NCBI GenBank assembly: GCA_016716275.1
Contig: JADJWR010000004.1
Coordinates: forward strand, 77,758-141,757
Source of the DNA: Burkholderiales bacterium
Lineage (GTDB): Bacteria > Pseudomonadota > Gammaproteobacteria > Burkholderiales > Burkholderiaceae_F
Reading direction: 5' to 3'
DNA: 64,000 nt
Below, in pieces: positions 34,530 through 42,462 of this stretch. Within the stretch, counting starts at the first letter, position 1. The number at the start of each line of letters is the position of its first letter. The notes beneath the pieces are model-generated. The model was given only the letters and a program-made list of their open reading frames with translations, was not told the DNA's origin and made no database searches. A program made the translations under genes and the position numbers.

Positions 34530-34572
34530 ACCGCAGTCGCGATCGCCGACTGGCTCGCCGCGCGAGGGCAAA

Positions 34573-34603
34573 AAAAAGCGGATGCCATCGGCATCCGCTT
34601 TTT
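34573..34603. terminator. Bidirectional terminator between the TPR and rhodanese genes
   Basis: The stem AAAAAGCGGATGCC pairs with GGCATCCGCTTTTT around an ATC loop. With an A run on the left and a T run on the right, it works on both strands. It ends the TPR gene on the plus strand and the rhodanese gene on the minus strand. Confidence 0.92.
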
Positions 34604-34621
34604 CGTTGAAGCCCGGGCGGC

Positions 34622-35086
34622 TTACTTGGGCTTGGCCACCGGATTGCCGGCCTTCACCCAGTCGTCGAACTTCATGTCGACCGAGGTGACGTTGGTGAAA
34701 CCCATGTCCTGCAGCGACTTGGTGGCCAGCGCGCAACGGCCGCCGGTCAGGCAGTACAGCGTCATCTGCTTGTTCATGTCGACCTTGTCGGGGAAGCCGA
34801 CCGACTTCCAGATGCGGAACTCGATCAGGCCGCGCGGAATGTTGATCGCGCCCGGCACGTGGCCGTCGGCGAACTCGTCTTCCTGCCGCACGTCGATGAC
34901 CAGCCCGGCCTCCTTCCTGTCGAGCAGCGCCTTGAACTGCTCCATGTTGATCGTCTTGATCTGCTTCTTGGTGGCGGCGACCATCTGGCCGACCGAGGGC
35001 GGGTAGTTCTGCGCCAGCGCGTAGCCGGGCAGGAGCAGGCTGGCGGCGACCAGCGCCGCGGTGAACATCTTGCTGCAGGCTTTCAT
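34622..35086 (-). CDS. Secreted single-domain rhodanese-like sulfurtransferase
   Basis: The 154-residue product has a Sec signal peptide (residues 1-24, ending GYALAQ), so it acts in the periplasm. A rhodanese fold follows, with GLVIDVRQEDEFADGHVPGA and the catalytic loop CLTGGRCA, where the first Cys is the expected sulfur-carrying residue. Rhodaneses move sulfane sulfur between thiosulfate, polysulfide and thiol acceptors. It is divergent from the psrA-like operon, with 305 bases between, and likely belongs to the same sulfur system. Confidence 0.9.
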   Translation of the reverse strand: MKACSKMFTAALVAASLLLPGYALAQNYPPSVGQMVAATKKQIKTINMEQFKALLDRKEAGLVIDVRQEDEFADGHVPGAINIPRGLIEFRIWKSVGFPDKVDMNKQMTLYCLTGGRCALATKSLQDMGFTNVTSVDMKFDDWVKAGNPVAKPK

Positions 35087-35391
35087 GGTGTTGGCTCCGT
35101 GGGTTGGGGGAGTGCGGCGCGGCTGGGCCCGGATGTTCATGGCGTCCGGGCTGGCAGCCTCGACGAAGCGAACGCTATCCGGCGTGCCACCGCGCGCGTT
35201 GACGGCAGTCAAGGGTGGCGCCCGAGGCGGCAGTGCCTCGGGTAAACCGCCGTGGCGGAGGTGTAACGGGGTGTCAAGGAGGGCCTCGACTCGGCGCCCG
35301 GGCTGATCCCGGTCAAATGCCGTGGGGGGTATCGGGAGTGCAATGCGCGTGGCTCTTTGTCGTAGCGCTTTTCGCACCCGGAAGCACCCTC
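35087..35391. promoter_or_regulatory. Divergent control region of the rhodanese and psr-like genes
   Basis: No credible gene lies here. A perfect 8-bp hairpin (CCCGAGGC at 35221-35228 with GCCTCGGG at 35235-35242) has no T run. A G-rich GGGGGGTATCGGG lies at 35324-35336, and a related GGGTATCGGGGGG is found after the rhodanese-fusion gene at 40691. The shared word hints at a common regulator (inference). No clear -35/-10 pair is seen. Confidence 0.35.
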
Positions 35392-37575
35392 ATGGAACGG
35401 CTATCACGCAGGAGATTCCTCAAGATTTCGGCGGCGAGCTTCGGCGCCGGCGCCGTCGCCACGCAGGTGGTACCGCTGTCGCAGGCCGCCGCCGGCGGCG
35501 AGGTGAAGACCGTCCCGACCTTCTGCGAGATGTGCTTCTGGCGCTGCGGCGGCATCGCCTACGTGCGCGACGGCAAGCTGTGGAAGTTCGAGGGCAATCC
35601 GATCGACCCGCAGAGCCGCGGCCGGCTGTGCCCGCGCGGCACCGGCGCCATCGGCGCCCACTACGACCCCGACCGGCTTCAGAAGCCGCTGCTGCGCAAG
35701 GGCGAGCGCGGCAAGGAGCAGTGGGCGGCGGTCACCTGGGACGAGGCGCTGGACTTCATCGCCGGGAAGATGAACAAGATCAAGGCCGAGCACGGCGCCG
35801 AGTCGATCGCCATGCTCAACCATGGCGTCGGCGTGCGCTTCCTGCAGCACGTGCTGAGGAGCTACGGGGCGACCAACTTCGCCGGGCCGTCGTTCGCGCA
35901 GTGCCGCGGTCCGCGCGACGTCGGCTACATGATGACGATGGGCACCGACCTCGGCTCGCCGGAGCCGACCGACATCGAGAACACCGACTGCCTGGTGCTG
36001 ATCGGCTCGCACCTGGGCGAGAACATGCACAACACGCAGGTGCAGGAGTTCGCCAACGCGGTCGAGCGGCGGATCCCGATCATCGTCGTCGATCCGCGCT
36101 ACTCGGTGGCGGCCAGCAAGGCCAAGTACTGGCTGCCGATCCGGCCGGGCACCGATCTCGCGCTGCTGCTGGCGTGGATGAACGTGCTGGTCAGCGAGGG
36201 CCTGTACGACCGCGAGTTCGTCGGCCAGTACGGCCACGGCTTCGACAGGTTCGTCGCCGAGATCAAGGGCTACACGCCGGATTGGGCGGCGGCGGAAACC
36301 GGGCTCGACGCGCAGATGATCCGCGTCACGGCGCGCGAGTTCGGCAGGCGGCGTCCGCACAGCCTGATCCACCCGGGCCGGCGCGTGAACTGGAACGGCG
36401 ACGACGCGCAGCGCGGCCGAGCGGTGGCGCTGCTCAATGCGCTGCTCGGCAACTGGGGCCGGCGCGGCGGCATCTACATCAACCACCACGTGGAGCTGGC
36501 GAACTTCCCGCTGCCCAAGTACCCGAAGTCCGACAAGCCGAAGGCCGACAACCCCAACTTCGAGCGCTATCCGTTCGCCCACGAGGCGGTGACCACCGGC
36601 ATCCGCGAGACCACGCTGACCGGCAAGCCGTATCCGATCAAGGCCTGGTGGGTGTACTCGACCGACCTGATCCACGCGCTGCCGAACCAGGCCGAGACGC
36701 TCAAGGCGATCGACCAGCTCGACCTGATGGTGGTGGTCGACACCATGCCGGCGGAGATCGCCGGCTATGCCGACGTGGTGCTGCCCGAGGTGACGTTCCT
36801 CGAGCGCTACGACGAACTGCTCGCCGGCTGGGGCCGGCAAGGCTGGGTCGCGCTGCGCCAGCCGGTGGTGGCGGCGCCGGGTGACCAGAAGCCCGGCTGG
36901 TGGATCGCCAAGCAGCTGGCCGCGAAGCTCGGCATCCCCGAGAGCATGCCGTTCGAGGACATCGAGCAGTACCTCGCCGTGCGCTGCGAGAAGTCGGGCA
37001 TCGACTTCGCCAGGCTCAAGGCCGAGGGCGTGATCATGGGGCCGAAGCAGCCGATCTACGTCGACGACGGCGCGCCGATCGAGTTCGGCACGCCGTCGGG
37101 CAAGGTCGAGTTCTGGTCCGATCAGCTGAAGGACGCCGGCTTCGACCCGGTGCCGAAGTACACGCCGCCGGAGAAGCCGCCGGAGGGCTATTTCCCGCTG
37201 ATCACCGGGCGCGCGCCGGTGCATACCTTCAGCCGCACGCAGTCGAACCCGTACCTGTCGAGCCTGATGCCGGAGAACGAGGTGTGGGTCAACGGCGCCA
37301 CGGCGGCGAAGCTGGGGCTGAAGAACGGCCAGTACGTCAGGCTGAAGAACCAGGACGGCGTGGTCAGCCAGCGGGTCAAGGTGAAGAGCACGCAGCGCAT
37401 CCGGCCAGACACCGTGTACATGGTCTACGGCTTCGGCCACACCAACAAGATGCGCAGGCATGCGCAGATGAACGGCGCCAGCGCGGCGCAGCTGAACACG
37501 CGCTACAAGACCGACCCGCTGATGGGCGGCACCAGCCTGCACGGCAACTTCGTGACGCTGGTGAAGGAGATCTGA
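35392..37575 (+). CDS. Molybdopterin oxidoreductase catalytic subunit, PsrA/PhsA (polysulfide/thiosulfate reductase) like
   Basis: The 727-residue product has a Tat signal (SRRRFLKISAASFG, about residues 5-18), so it is exported folded with its cofactor. Cys at 45, 48, 52 and 80 (TFCEMCFWRCG ... RLCPRG) form the first iron-sulfur site. C171 in SFAQCRGPRDVG is the likely molybdenum ligand, which fits PsrA/PhsA-type enzymes. The dinucleotide-binding regions DCLVLIGSHLGENMHNT and IIVVDPRYSVAASKAKYWLP are clear. ATG 35392 puts the Tat motif at the start. Substrate (polysulfide, thiosulfate or sulfur) is inferred from neighbouring rhodaneses. Confidence 0.88.
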   Translation: MERLSRRRFLKISAASFGAGAVATQVVPLSQAAAGGEVKTVPTFCEMCFWRCGGIAYVRDGKLWKFEGNPIDPQSRGRLCPRGTGAIGAHYDPDRLQKPLLRKGERGKEQWAAVTWDEALDFIAGKMNKIKAEHGAESIAMLNHGVGVRFLQHVLRSYGATNFAGPSFAQCRGPRDVGYMMTMGTDLGSPEPTDIENTDCLVLIGSHLGENMHNTQVQEFANAVERRIPIIVVDPRYSVAASKAKYWLPIRPGTDLALLLAWMNVLVSEGLYDREFVGQYGHGFDRFVAEIKGYTPDWAAAETGLDAQMIRVTAREFGRRRPHSLIHPGRRVNWNGDDAQRGRAVALLNALLGNWGRRGGIYINHHVELANFPLPKYPKSDKPKADNPNFERYPFAHEAVTTGIRETTLTGKPYPIKAWWVYSTDLIHALPNQAETLKAIDQLDLMVVVDTMPAEIAGYADVVLPEVTFLERYDELLAGWGRQGWVALRQPVVAAPGDQKPGWWIAKQLAAKLGIPESMPFEDIEQYLAVRCEKSGIDFARLKAEGVIMGPKQPIYVDDGAPIEFGTPSGKVEFWSDQLKDAGFDPVPKYTPPEKPPEGYFPLITGRAPVHTFSRTQSNPYLSSLMPENEVWVNGATAAKLGLKNGQYVRLKNQDGVVSQRVKVKSTQRIRPDTVYMVYGFGHTNKMRRHAQMNGASAAQLNTRYKTDPLMGGTSLHGNFVTLVKEI

Positions 37576-37576
37576 G

Positions 37577-38113
37577 ATGGCACGCTACGGAATGGTCATC
37601 GACACCGCCAAGTGTGTCGGCTGCATGGACTGCGTGGTGGCTTGCCAGGCGGAGAACGACGTGCCGGTGGGCTACGCGCGCGACTGGATCGCCACCGAAG
37701 TGCGCGGCGAGTTTCCGAAGCTGACGATGGAAATCCGCAGCGAACGCTGCAACCACTGCGAGAACCCGCCCTGCGTCGCCTGCTGTCCGACCGGCGCCAG
37801 CCACGTCTCGGACATGGGGCTGGTCAAGGTCACCGCCAACCGCTGCATCGGCTGCAAGGCCTGCATCTCGGCCTGCCCCTACGGCGCGCGCTACGTGCAC
37901 CCGAAGGGCTATGTGGACAAGTGCACGTTCTGCGACCACCGGGTCAAGGAGGGCAAGGATCCCGCCTGCGTCTCGGTGTGCCCGACGCACTGCATGCACT
38001 TCGGCGATCTCGACGACCCGAAGAGCGCGGTGGCGACGCTGCTGCGCACGCGCAGGTGGCACGTGCTGCTGCCCGAGGCCGGCACCCGGCCGCGGGTCTT
38101 CTACCTGACGTAA
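37577..38113 (+). CDS. Iron-sulfur electron transfer subunit, PsrB/PhsB type
   Basis: A 178-residue ferredoxin-like subunit with four [4Fe-4S] cysteine groups: CVGCMDCVVACQAEN, CNHCENPPCVACCPTGA, CIGCKACISACPYGA and CTFCDHRVKEGKDPACVSVC. This pattern matches PsrB/PhsB/DmsB proteins that pass electrons between the molybdenum subunit and the membrane subunit. There is no signal peptide; it should be exported with the Tat-bearing catalytic partner. It starts one base after the catalytic gene. Confidence 0.95.
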   Translation: MARYGMVIDTAKCVGCMDCVVACQAENDVPVGYARDWIATEVRGEFPKLTMEIRSERCNHCENPPCVACCPTGASHVSDMGLVKVTANRCIGCKACISACPYGARYVHPKGYVDKCTFCDHRVKEGKDPACVSVCPTHCMHFGDLDDPKSAVATLLRTRRWHVLLPEAGTRPRVFYLT

Positions 38114-38125
38114 GGAGCGCGAGCC

Positions 38126-39175
38126 ATGCTCGAATTCACCACCACCCGCCACAACCCGGGCATCGATCCGGCGCTGCACGTCTGGGGCTGGGAGATCCCG
38201 CTGTATCTGTTCGTCGGCGGCATGGTCGCCGGCATGATGATCTTCGCAGGCGCCGCGATGCTGCGCACCGCCCGGGGCGAGGACACGAGGAGCTTCTTCT
38301 CGGTGCAGACGCCGCTGCTCGGCTTCATGCTGCTGAACCTCGGCATGCTGGCGCTGCTGCTCGACCTCGCGCACCCGCTGTACGTCTGGGCGATCTACAT
38401 CACGTTCCAGCCGCTGTCGCCGATGTCGTGGGGCTCGTGGGTGCTGCTGATCGTCTACGGCATCCTGCTCGTCTCCGCGCTGGTGCGGCTGCCGGAGTCG
38501 TGGCCGTGGCTGGGCGAGCGCGTGCCGGCGCTGAAGAAGGCCTCCGACTGGTTCGTCGGCAGCCCGAAGCGCATGCGCCAGTTGGGCGTGGCCAACATCG
38601 CCTTCGGCATCGGCGTGGGCATCTACACCGGCATCCTGCTCAACACGATGGTGGCGAGGCCGCTGTGGAACACCTCGGTGCTGCCGCTGCTGTTCCTGGT
38701 GTCCGGCCTGTCGGCCGCCGCTGCCGCGGTGCACCTGGCCACGGTCGTCTTCCCGGGCCGGCCGGCGCCGCGCAGCCTGATCGGCGGAATGCTGGCGGCG
38801 ATGACGCAGCCGCTCGGACCCCAGCCGCCGGAAAAGCGTACGGTCGACACGCTGGTCCGCGCCGACATCGTGCTGCTCGCGGTGGAACTGGTGCTGATCG
38901 CGTTGCTGCTGATGTCGCTGGCCACCTCGACGCTGTCGCAGATCGAGGCGGTGAAGCTGCTCTTCGCCGGCAGCTACGGACTGGTGTTCTGGGTCGGCGT
39001 GATTGCCATCGGCATCGTCGTGCCGATCGTGCTGCAGGCCCTCGAACTGTCGCACCGCATTCCGCACACCGTGCTGCCGGCGGTGCTGGTGCTGGTCGGC
39101 GGCTTCGCCCTGCGCTGGGTGCTGGTCAACGCCGGGCAGGCAAGCGAGATCGTCAGCACTGCGGCGAGGCTGTGA
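38126..39175 (+). CDS. NrfD/PsrC family membrane subunit
   Basis: A 349-residue membrane protein with about eight to nine hydrophobic segments. The NrfD/PsrC start is HNPGIDPALHVWGWEIPLYL, then FVGGMVAGMMIFAGAAMLRT. PsrC-type proteins exchange electrons with the quinone pool, so the three-gene unit links quinol oxidation to substrate reduction on the periplasmic face, or the reverse. It follows the iron-sulfur subunit by 12 bases. A 35-base tandem repeat lies right after its stop. Confidence 0.93.
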   Translation: MLEFTTTRHNPGIDPALHVWGWEIPLYLFVGGMVAGMMIFAGAAMLRTARGEDTRSFFSVQTPLLGFMLLNLGMLALLLDLAHPLYVWAIYITFQPLSPMSWGSWVLLIVYGILLVSALVRLPESWPWLGERVPALKKASDWFVGSPKRMRQLGVANIAFGIGVGIYTGILLNTMVARPLWNTSVLPLLFLVSGLSAAAAAVHLATVVFPGRPAPRSLIGGMLAAMTQPLGPQPPEKRTVDTLVRADIVLLAVELVLIALLLMSLATSTLSQIEAVKLLFAGSYGLVFWVGVIAIGIVVPIVLQALELSHRIPHTVLPAVLVLVGGFALRWVLVNAGQASEIVSTAARL

Positions 39176-39187
39176 GCCGCAGGAAAG

Positions 39188-39222
39188 CAACCCAACCCAA
39201 CCCAACCCAACCCAACCCAACC
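39188..39222 (+). repeat. Pentanucleotide tandem repeat (CAACC)7
   Basis: Seven exact copies of CAACC fill 39188-39222, in the 62-base gap between the PsrC-like stop and the rhodanese-fusion start. The ribosome site GAAGAGGAAA follows at once. Such simple repeats gain and lose units by strand slippage. Here changes would alter mRNA spacing and structure next to the ribosome site without shifting any frame. Confidence 0.95.
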
Positions 39223-39237
39223 GAAGAGGAAACCCCG

Positions 39238-40611
39238 ATGCAAAGCATGATTCCGCTCGCCGTTGCCGCGCTGGCCTTCGTGGCCGGCGGCGCGCTGGCG
39301 CAGGCGCCGGCTGCCAAGCCGACCCAGCCGGCGGTCTGCAACAACTGCCACAAGCCGGTGCCGGGAACGGTCGCCGGCTACTTCGAGAACGTCGCCTTCA
39401 AGTCGCAGTCGATCCAGATCGGCATCGATGCCAACAAGGAGATCGTCCGCTTCGACGAGAAGACGCTGAAGGTCGTCGACGCCGGCGAGGCGAAGAAGGT
39501 CGAGTTCCTGCGCGATGCCCGCAAGGGTCACGAAGTGCGCATCGCCTACGTCGAGCGCGACGGCCAGAAGGTCGCCACCCAGATCACCTTCAAGGGGCCG
39601 GTCAAGGTCGCCAAGGCAGACCTCGTCGACTACGCCTACGTCAGGAAGCTGGTCGATGCGGGCGGCGGCAACTTCGCGCTGATCGACTCGCGGCCGCTGC
39701 CGCGCTTCCAGCAGGGCACGATCCCCGGCGCGATCAACGTGCCTTATCCGGCCTGGGACAAGGTGGTCAACCGCCTGCCGGCCGACAAGAACACGCAACT
39801 TGTGTTCTTCTGCCAGGGCGTGACCTGCCAGATGAGCCCGCTGTCGCAGCGCAAGGCGATCGCCCTCGGCTACACGAACACCAAGGTCTATCACGAGGGC
39901 GTTCCTGAATGGGAAACGAAGGACTACCTCGTTACCCGGCCGGAGTTCGTCAAGGCTGCCTACCTCGACAAGGACATCCCGGCGGTGATCCTCGACGTGC
40001 GCTCACCGGTCGAGAGCGCCGGCGGCCACCTCAAGGGCGCGGTGAACATGCCGGCGGCAGGCGTGGCGAAGCAGGCGAAGAGCTTCCCCGACCCGAAGCT
40101 GAAGGCGCCGATCATCGTCTATGACGGCCGCGGTGGCGCCGAGGCGAAAGCTGCCGCGCGGGCGCTGGTGAAAGCGGGCCAGAGCAACGTGCAGGTGATG
40201 GAACAGGGCCTGCTCGGCTGGCAGTCGGCCGGCTACGCGATCGAGCCGGGCGCACCGGCGCTGACCAGGATCGCCTACGTGCCCAAGCCGCGTCCCGGCT
40301 CGATTCCTGCCGCCGAGTTCAGCAAGCTGGCGCAGGCGACGCCGGCCGACGTGCTGATCCTCGACGTGCGCAACCAGGACGAGGCCAACGCCGGCATGAT
40401 CAAGGGCGCGGTGCTGATTCCCGACGAGGAACTGCAGGCCCGGCTGGGCGAACTGCCGAAGGACAAGCGGATCATCGCCCACTGCTCCACCGGCATCCGC
40501 GCCGAGATGGCCTACCACAAGCTGAAGGACGCCGGCTACAAGGCGGGCTTCCTGAACGCCGAGATCGACATCGCCAAGAACGGCAGTTTCAAGGTGACGC
40601 CGAAGCTGTAG
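39238..40611 (+). CDS. Secreted protein with CXXCH motif and three rhodanese-like domains
   Basis: The 457-residue product has a Sec signal peptide (residues 1-21, GGALAQ). A CNNCH motif at 34-38 may bind one heme c. A beta-rich linker of about 85 residues follows. Then come three rhodanese domains: the first with Cys192 (FFCQGVTCQMS, a second Cys at 197), the second with Asp296 where Cys is expected (VYDGRGGAEAK, so likely inactive), and the third with Cys416 (AHCSTGIRAEM). It directly follows the psrABC-like genes, so a role in carrying sulfane sulfur for that enzyme in the periplasm is inferred. Confidence 0.88.
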   Translation: MQSMIPLAVAALAFVAGGALAQAPAAKPTQPAVCNNCHKPVPGTVAGYFENVAFKSQSIQIGIDANKEIVRFDEKTLKVVDAGEAKKVEFLRDARKGHEVRIAYVERDGQKVATQITFKGPVKVAKADLVDYAYVRKLVDAGGGNFALIDSRPLPRFQQGTIPGAINVPYPAWDKVVNRLPADKNTQLVFFCQGVTCQMSPLSQRKAIALGYTNTKVYHEGVPEWETKDYLVTRPEFVKAAYLDKDIPAVILDVRSPVESAGGHLKGAVNMPAAGVAKQAKSFPDPKLKAPIIVYDGRGGAEAKAAARALVKAGQSNVQVMEQGLLGWQSAGYAIEPGAPALTRIAYVPKPRPGSIPAAEFSKLAQATPADVLILDVRNQDEANAGMIKGAVLIPDEELQARLGELPKDKRIIAHCSTGIRAEMAYHKLKDAGYKAGFLNAEIDIAKNGSFKVTPKL

Positions 40612-40856
40612 GCCGCCGCTTCACCGACGGACGGCGCGGCAGGGCCCGGCCCTGACGCGCCTTTTCTTTCGCCGGTGCCGGAGCCATACCGGGTATCGGG
40701 GGGCGGGCGCCTACGCCGCCGCCGCGGCTGTCAACCGCCTGCCGTGCTCGCGCGCTTATGGCAGGCCGCCCGAACGGCCGCGACAGCCTGCATAATCCGG
40801 CCCCGCGCCGGCGCGGCCGCGCGTATCGAAGACCACCAACCGAGGAGTAGGAACCG
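40612..40856. promoter_or_regulatory. Gap upstream of the Lys/Ala-rich peptide gene
   Basis: No gene is seen in this 245-base gap. It includes a perfect palindrome ATACC-G-GGTAT at 40686-40696 followed by a G run. The palindrome resembles half-sites of GGGTAT/ATACCC type used by CsoR-family repressors (inference only). GAGGAG at 40842-40847 is the ribosome site of the next gene. Confidence 0.35.
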
Positions 40857-41060
40857 ATGAACAAACTGTTGACCGCCATCCTGGCCGCCGCCTTCGCAGC
40901 CTCGCCTGTCTACGCGCAGACCGCCGCCGCGCCGGCCAAGGACGAGAAGAAGGCCGAAGCCAAGAAAGCCGATCCCGCCAAAGCCGACGCGAAGAAGGCC
41001 GAGCCCGCGAAAGCCGAAGCCAAGAAGGACGAGAAGAAGAAGCCCAAGGGCGGCTGCTGA
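40857..41060 (+). CDS. Small secreted Lys/Ala-rich protein ending in GGC
   Basis: A 67-residue product with a clear Sec signal peptide (residues 1-21, ending SPVYAQ). The mature part is almost only Lys, Ala, Glu, Asp and Pro in repeats such as KKAEAKKADPAKADAKKAEP, and it ends KPKGGC with a single terminal Cys. GAGGAG lies 9 bases before the ATG. Codon choice and the perfect terminator after it support a real gene. The function is unknown; the lone Cys next to sulfur genes could carry sulfur or anchor the peptide (speculation). Confidence 0.75.
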   Translation: MNKLLTAILAAAFAASPVYAQTAAAPAKDEKKAEAKKADPAKADAKKAEPAKAEAKKDEKKKPKGGC

Positions 41061-41104
41061 TCGGCGCCGCCGCGCCGCGCTGCCCAGGCAGCCGCGGCGA
41101 AGAG

Positions 41105-41138
41105 ATCGCCCGGGTCAGGTACCCGGGCGATTTGTTTT
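41105..41138 (+). terminator. Rho-independent terminator after the Lys/Ala-rich peptide
   Basis: A perfect 11-bp stem (ATCGCCCGGGT at 41105-41115 with ACCCGGGCGAT at 41121-41131) with a five-base loop is followed by TTGTTTT. It separates the peptide gene from the YeeE operon. Confidence 0.9.
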
Positions 41139-41172
41139 GCGCGCGGTCAATCGACGATGGCACGGTGGTCCG

Positions 41173-41188
41173 GTACCCTACGGGGTAC
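41173..41188. promoter_or_regulatory. Palindrome upstream of the YeeE/YedE operon, possible operator
   Basis: GTACCC and GGGTAC are exact inverted repeats around TACG, 24 bases before the YeeE start and just ahead of its ribosome site. The TACCC-N4-GGGTA pattern is like operators of CsoR/CstR-type repressors, of which CstR senses persulfides and controls rhodanese and sulfur-transport genes. No such regulator is encoded in the window. Confidence 0.45.
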
Positions 41189-41211
41189 TTTGCCTGCGAA
41201 GGAGATCGACG

Positions 41212-41772
41212 ATGAGTGCCGTCAGTCCGACGCCGTCGTTTGCCGGCACCGGGGCCCGGTCGCCGGCCGGCGCGCGCCGCCAGATGAACCCCTACCTGGC
41301 CGGCTTCGGCCTCGGCCTGGTCCTGCTGGCCTCGTTCCTGATCATGGGCCGCGGCCTGGGCGCCACCGCTGCCTCCGGCTCGGTGGTCGCCTGGGCGAGC
41401 GGCCTGGTCGCGCCGGAATGGACCGCCGCCAACCCGGCGCTGAAGGGCTACTTCGCCGAACCGCCCTGGATCAACTGGACTTTCTACCTGATCGTCGGCG
41501 CCTTTGTCGGCAGCCTGGTGTCGGCGAAGCTCGCCGGCCGCGTCCGCTTCCGCGTCGAGCGCGGCCCGCAGCTGGGCGTCGGCGCCCGCCTGGCGCTGGC
41601 CTTCGCCGGCGGCGCGCTGGCGGCGATCGGCGCCAAGCTCGCCAAGGGCTGCACCAGCGGCCAGGCGCTGACCGGCGGCGCGCTGCTCAACGTCGGCAGC
41701 TGGATCTTCATGCTGGCCGTTTTTGCCGGCGCTTATGCGCTGGCTTATTTCGTGCGGAGGCAGTGGCGATGA
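41212..41772 (+). CDS. YeeE/YedE family sulfur transporter, first subunit
   Basis: A 186-residue membrane protein with about four or five hydrophobic segments. The YeeE/YedE signature is IGAKLAKGCTSGQALTGGAL, whose Cys in the CTSG loop is a sulfur relay residue in thiosulfate-importing YeeE. AAGGAGATCGACG precedes ATG 41212. It forms a split two-gene transporter with the next gene, 70 bases on. Import of thiosulfate or another sulfane sulfur compound is inferred from the family and neighbours. Confidence 0.88.
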   Translation: MSAVSPTPSFAGTGARSPAGARRQMNPYLAGFGLGLVLLASFLIMGRGLGATAASGSVVAWASGLVAPEWTAANPALKGYFAEPPWINWTFYLIVGAFVGSLVSAKLAGRVRFRVERGPQLGVGARLALAFAGGALAAIGAKLAKGCTSGQALTGGALLNVGSWIFMLAVFAGAYALAYFVRRQWR

Positions 41773-41842
41773 AAGCGGCCCGTCCGTTTGTAGGTTCTCG
41801 GCTGCCCCTCGCGGGGACTGCCCGCAGGGCGAAGGAGGCCGG

Positions 41843-42445
41843 ATGAACCTGCCCCTGTATGCCTATGAGCTGATCAGCGACTCGCAGGGACTGCTGCTGG
41901 CGCTGCCGCTCGGCTTCGGCTTCGGCTGGTTCCTCGAGCGGGCCGGCTTCGGCAGCTCGTGCCGCCTGTGCGCGCAGTTCTACCTGTACGACATGACGGT
42001 GCTGAAGGTGATGTTCACCGCGATCATCACCGCGATGGTCGGCCTGTGGGCATTCTCGGCGGCCGGGCTGCTCGACCTGTCGATGGTCTACCTGACGCCG
42101 ACCTCGATCGGCGCGCAGCTGGCCGGCGGCGTGCTGCTCGGCGCCGGCTTCATCGTCGGCGGCTATTGCCCCGGCACCGCGGTGACGGCGGCGGCCAGCG
42201 GCAGCGGCGACGGCTACGTGTACATCGGCGGCTTCATGGCCGGGCTGCTGTTCTATGCGCTTGCTTTCGTCGGCCTGGAAGAATGGGCCAACGCCGCCAG
42301 CATCGGCGAAATGACACTGCCGCAGGCATTCGGCGTTCCGTACGGCGCAGTGGTGCTCGGCGTGGTGGTGATGGCCGGCCTGATGTTCGCCGGCGCCGAG
42401 TGGTCGGAACGGAAGTTCGCCCACATGCGGCCGGGCGCGCGCTGA
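41843..42445 (+). CDS. YeeE/YedE family sulfur transporter, second subunit
   Basis: A 200-residue membrane protein. It has GFGFGWFLERAGFGSSCRLC near the N-terminus and the second YeeE signature GAGFIVGGYCPGTAVTAAAS, with Cys in the CPGT loop. Together with the first subunit it would make the pair of Cys loops seen in one-chain YeeE proteins. GAAGGAGG lies 10 bases before ATG 41843. A bidirectional hairpin ends the unit. Confidence 0.9.
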   Translation: MNLPLYAYELISDSQGLLLALPLGFGFGWFLERAGFGSSCRLCAQFYLYDMTVLKVMFTAIITAMVGLWAFSAAGLLDLSMVYLTPTSIGAQLAGGVLLGAGFIVGGYCPGTAVTAAASGSGDGYVYIGGFMAGLLFYALAFVGLEEWANAASIGEMTLPQAFGVPYGAVVLGVVVMAGLMFAGAEWSERKFAHMRPGAR

Positions 42446-42462
42446 ACCTCGGCTGCTCAATG

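Noticed and set aside
37612..40611. A 999-residue frame that seems to join psrB/psrC-region sequence to the rhodanese protein
   Set aside because: Its first 540 residues are a shadow of psrB and psrC in another frame; the rhodanese gene has its own ribosome site, signal peptide and ATG at 39238.
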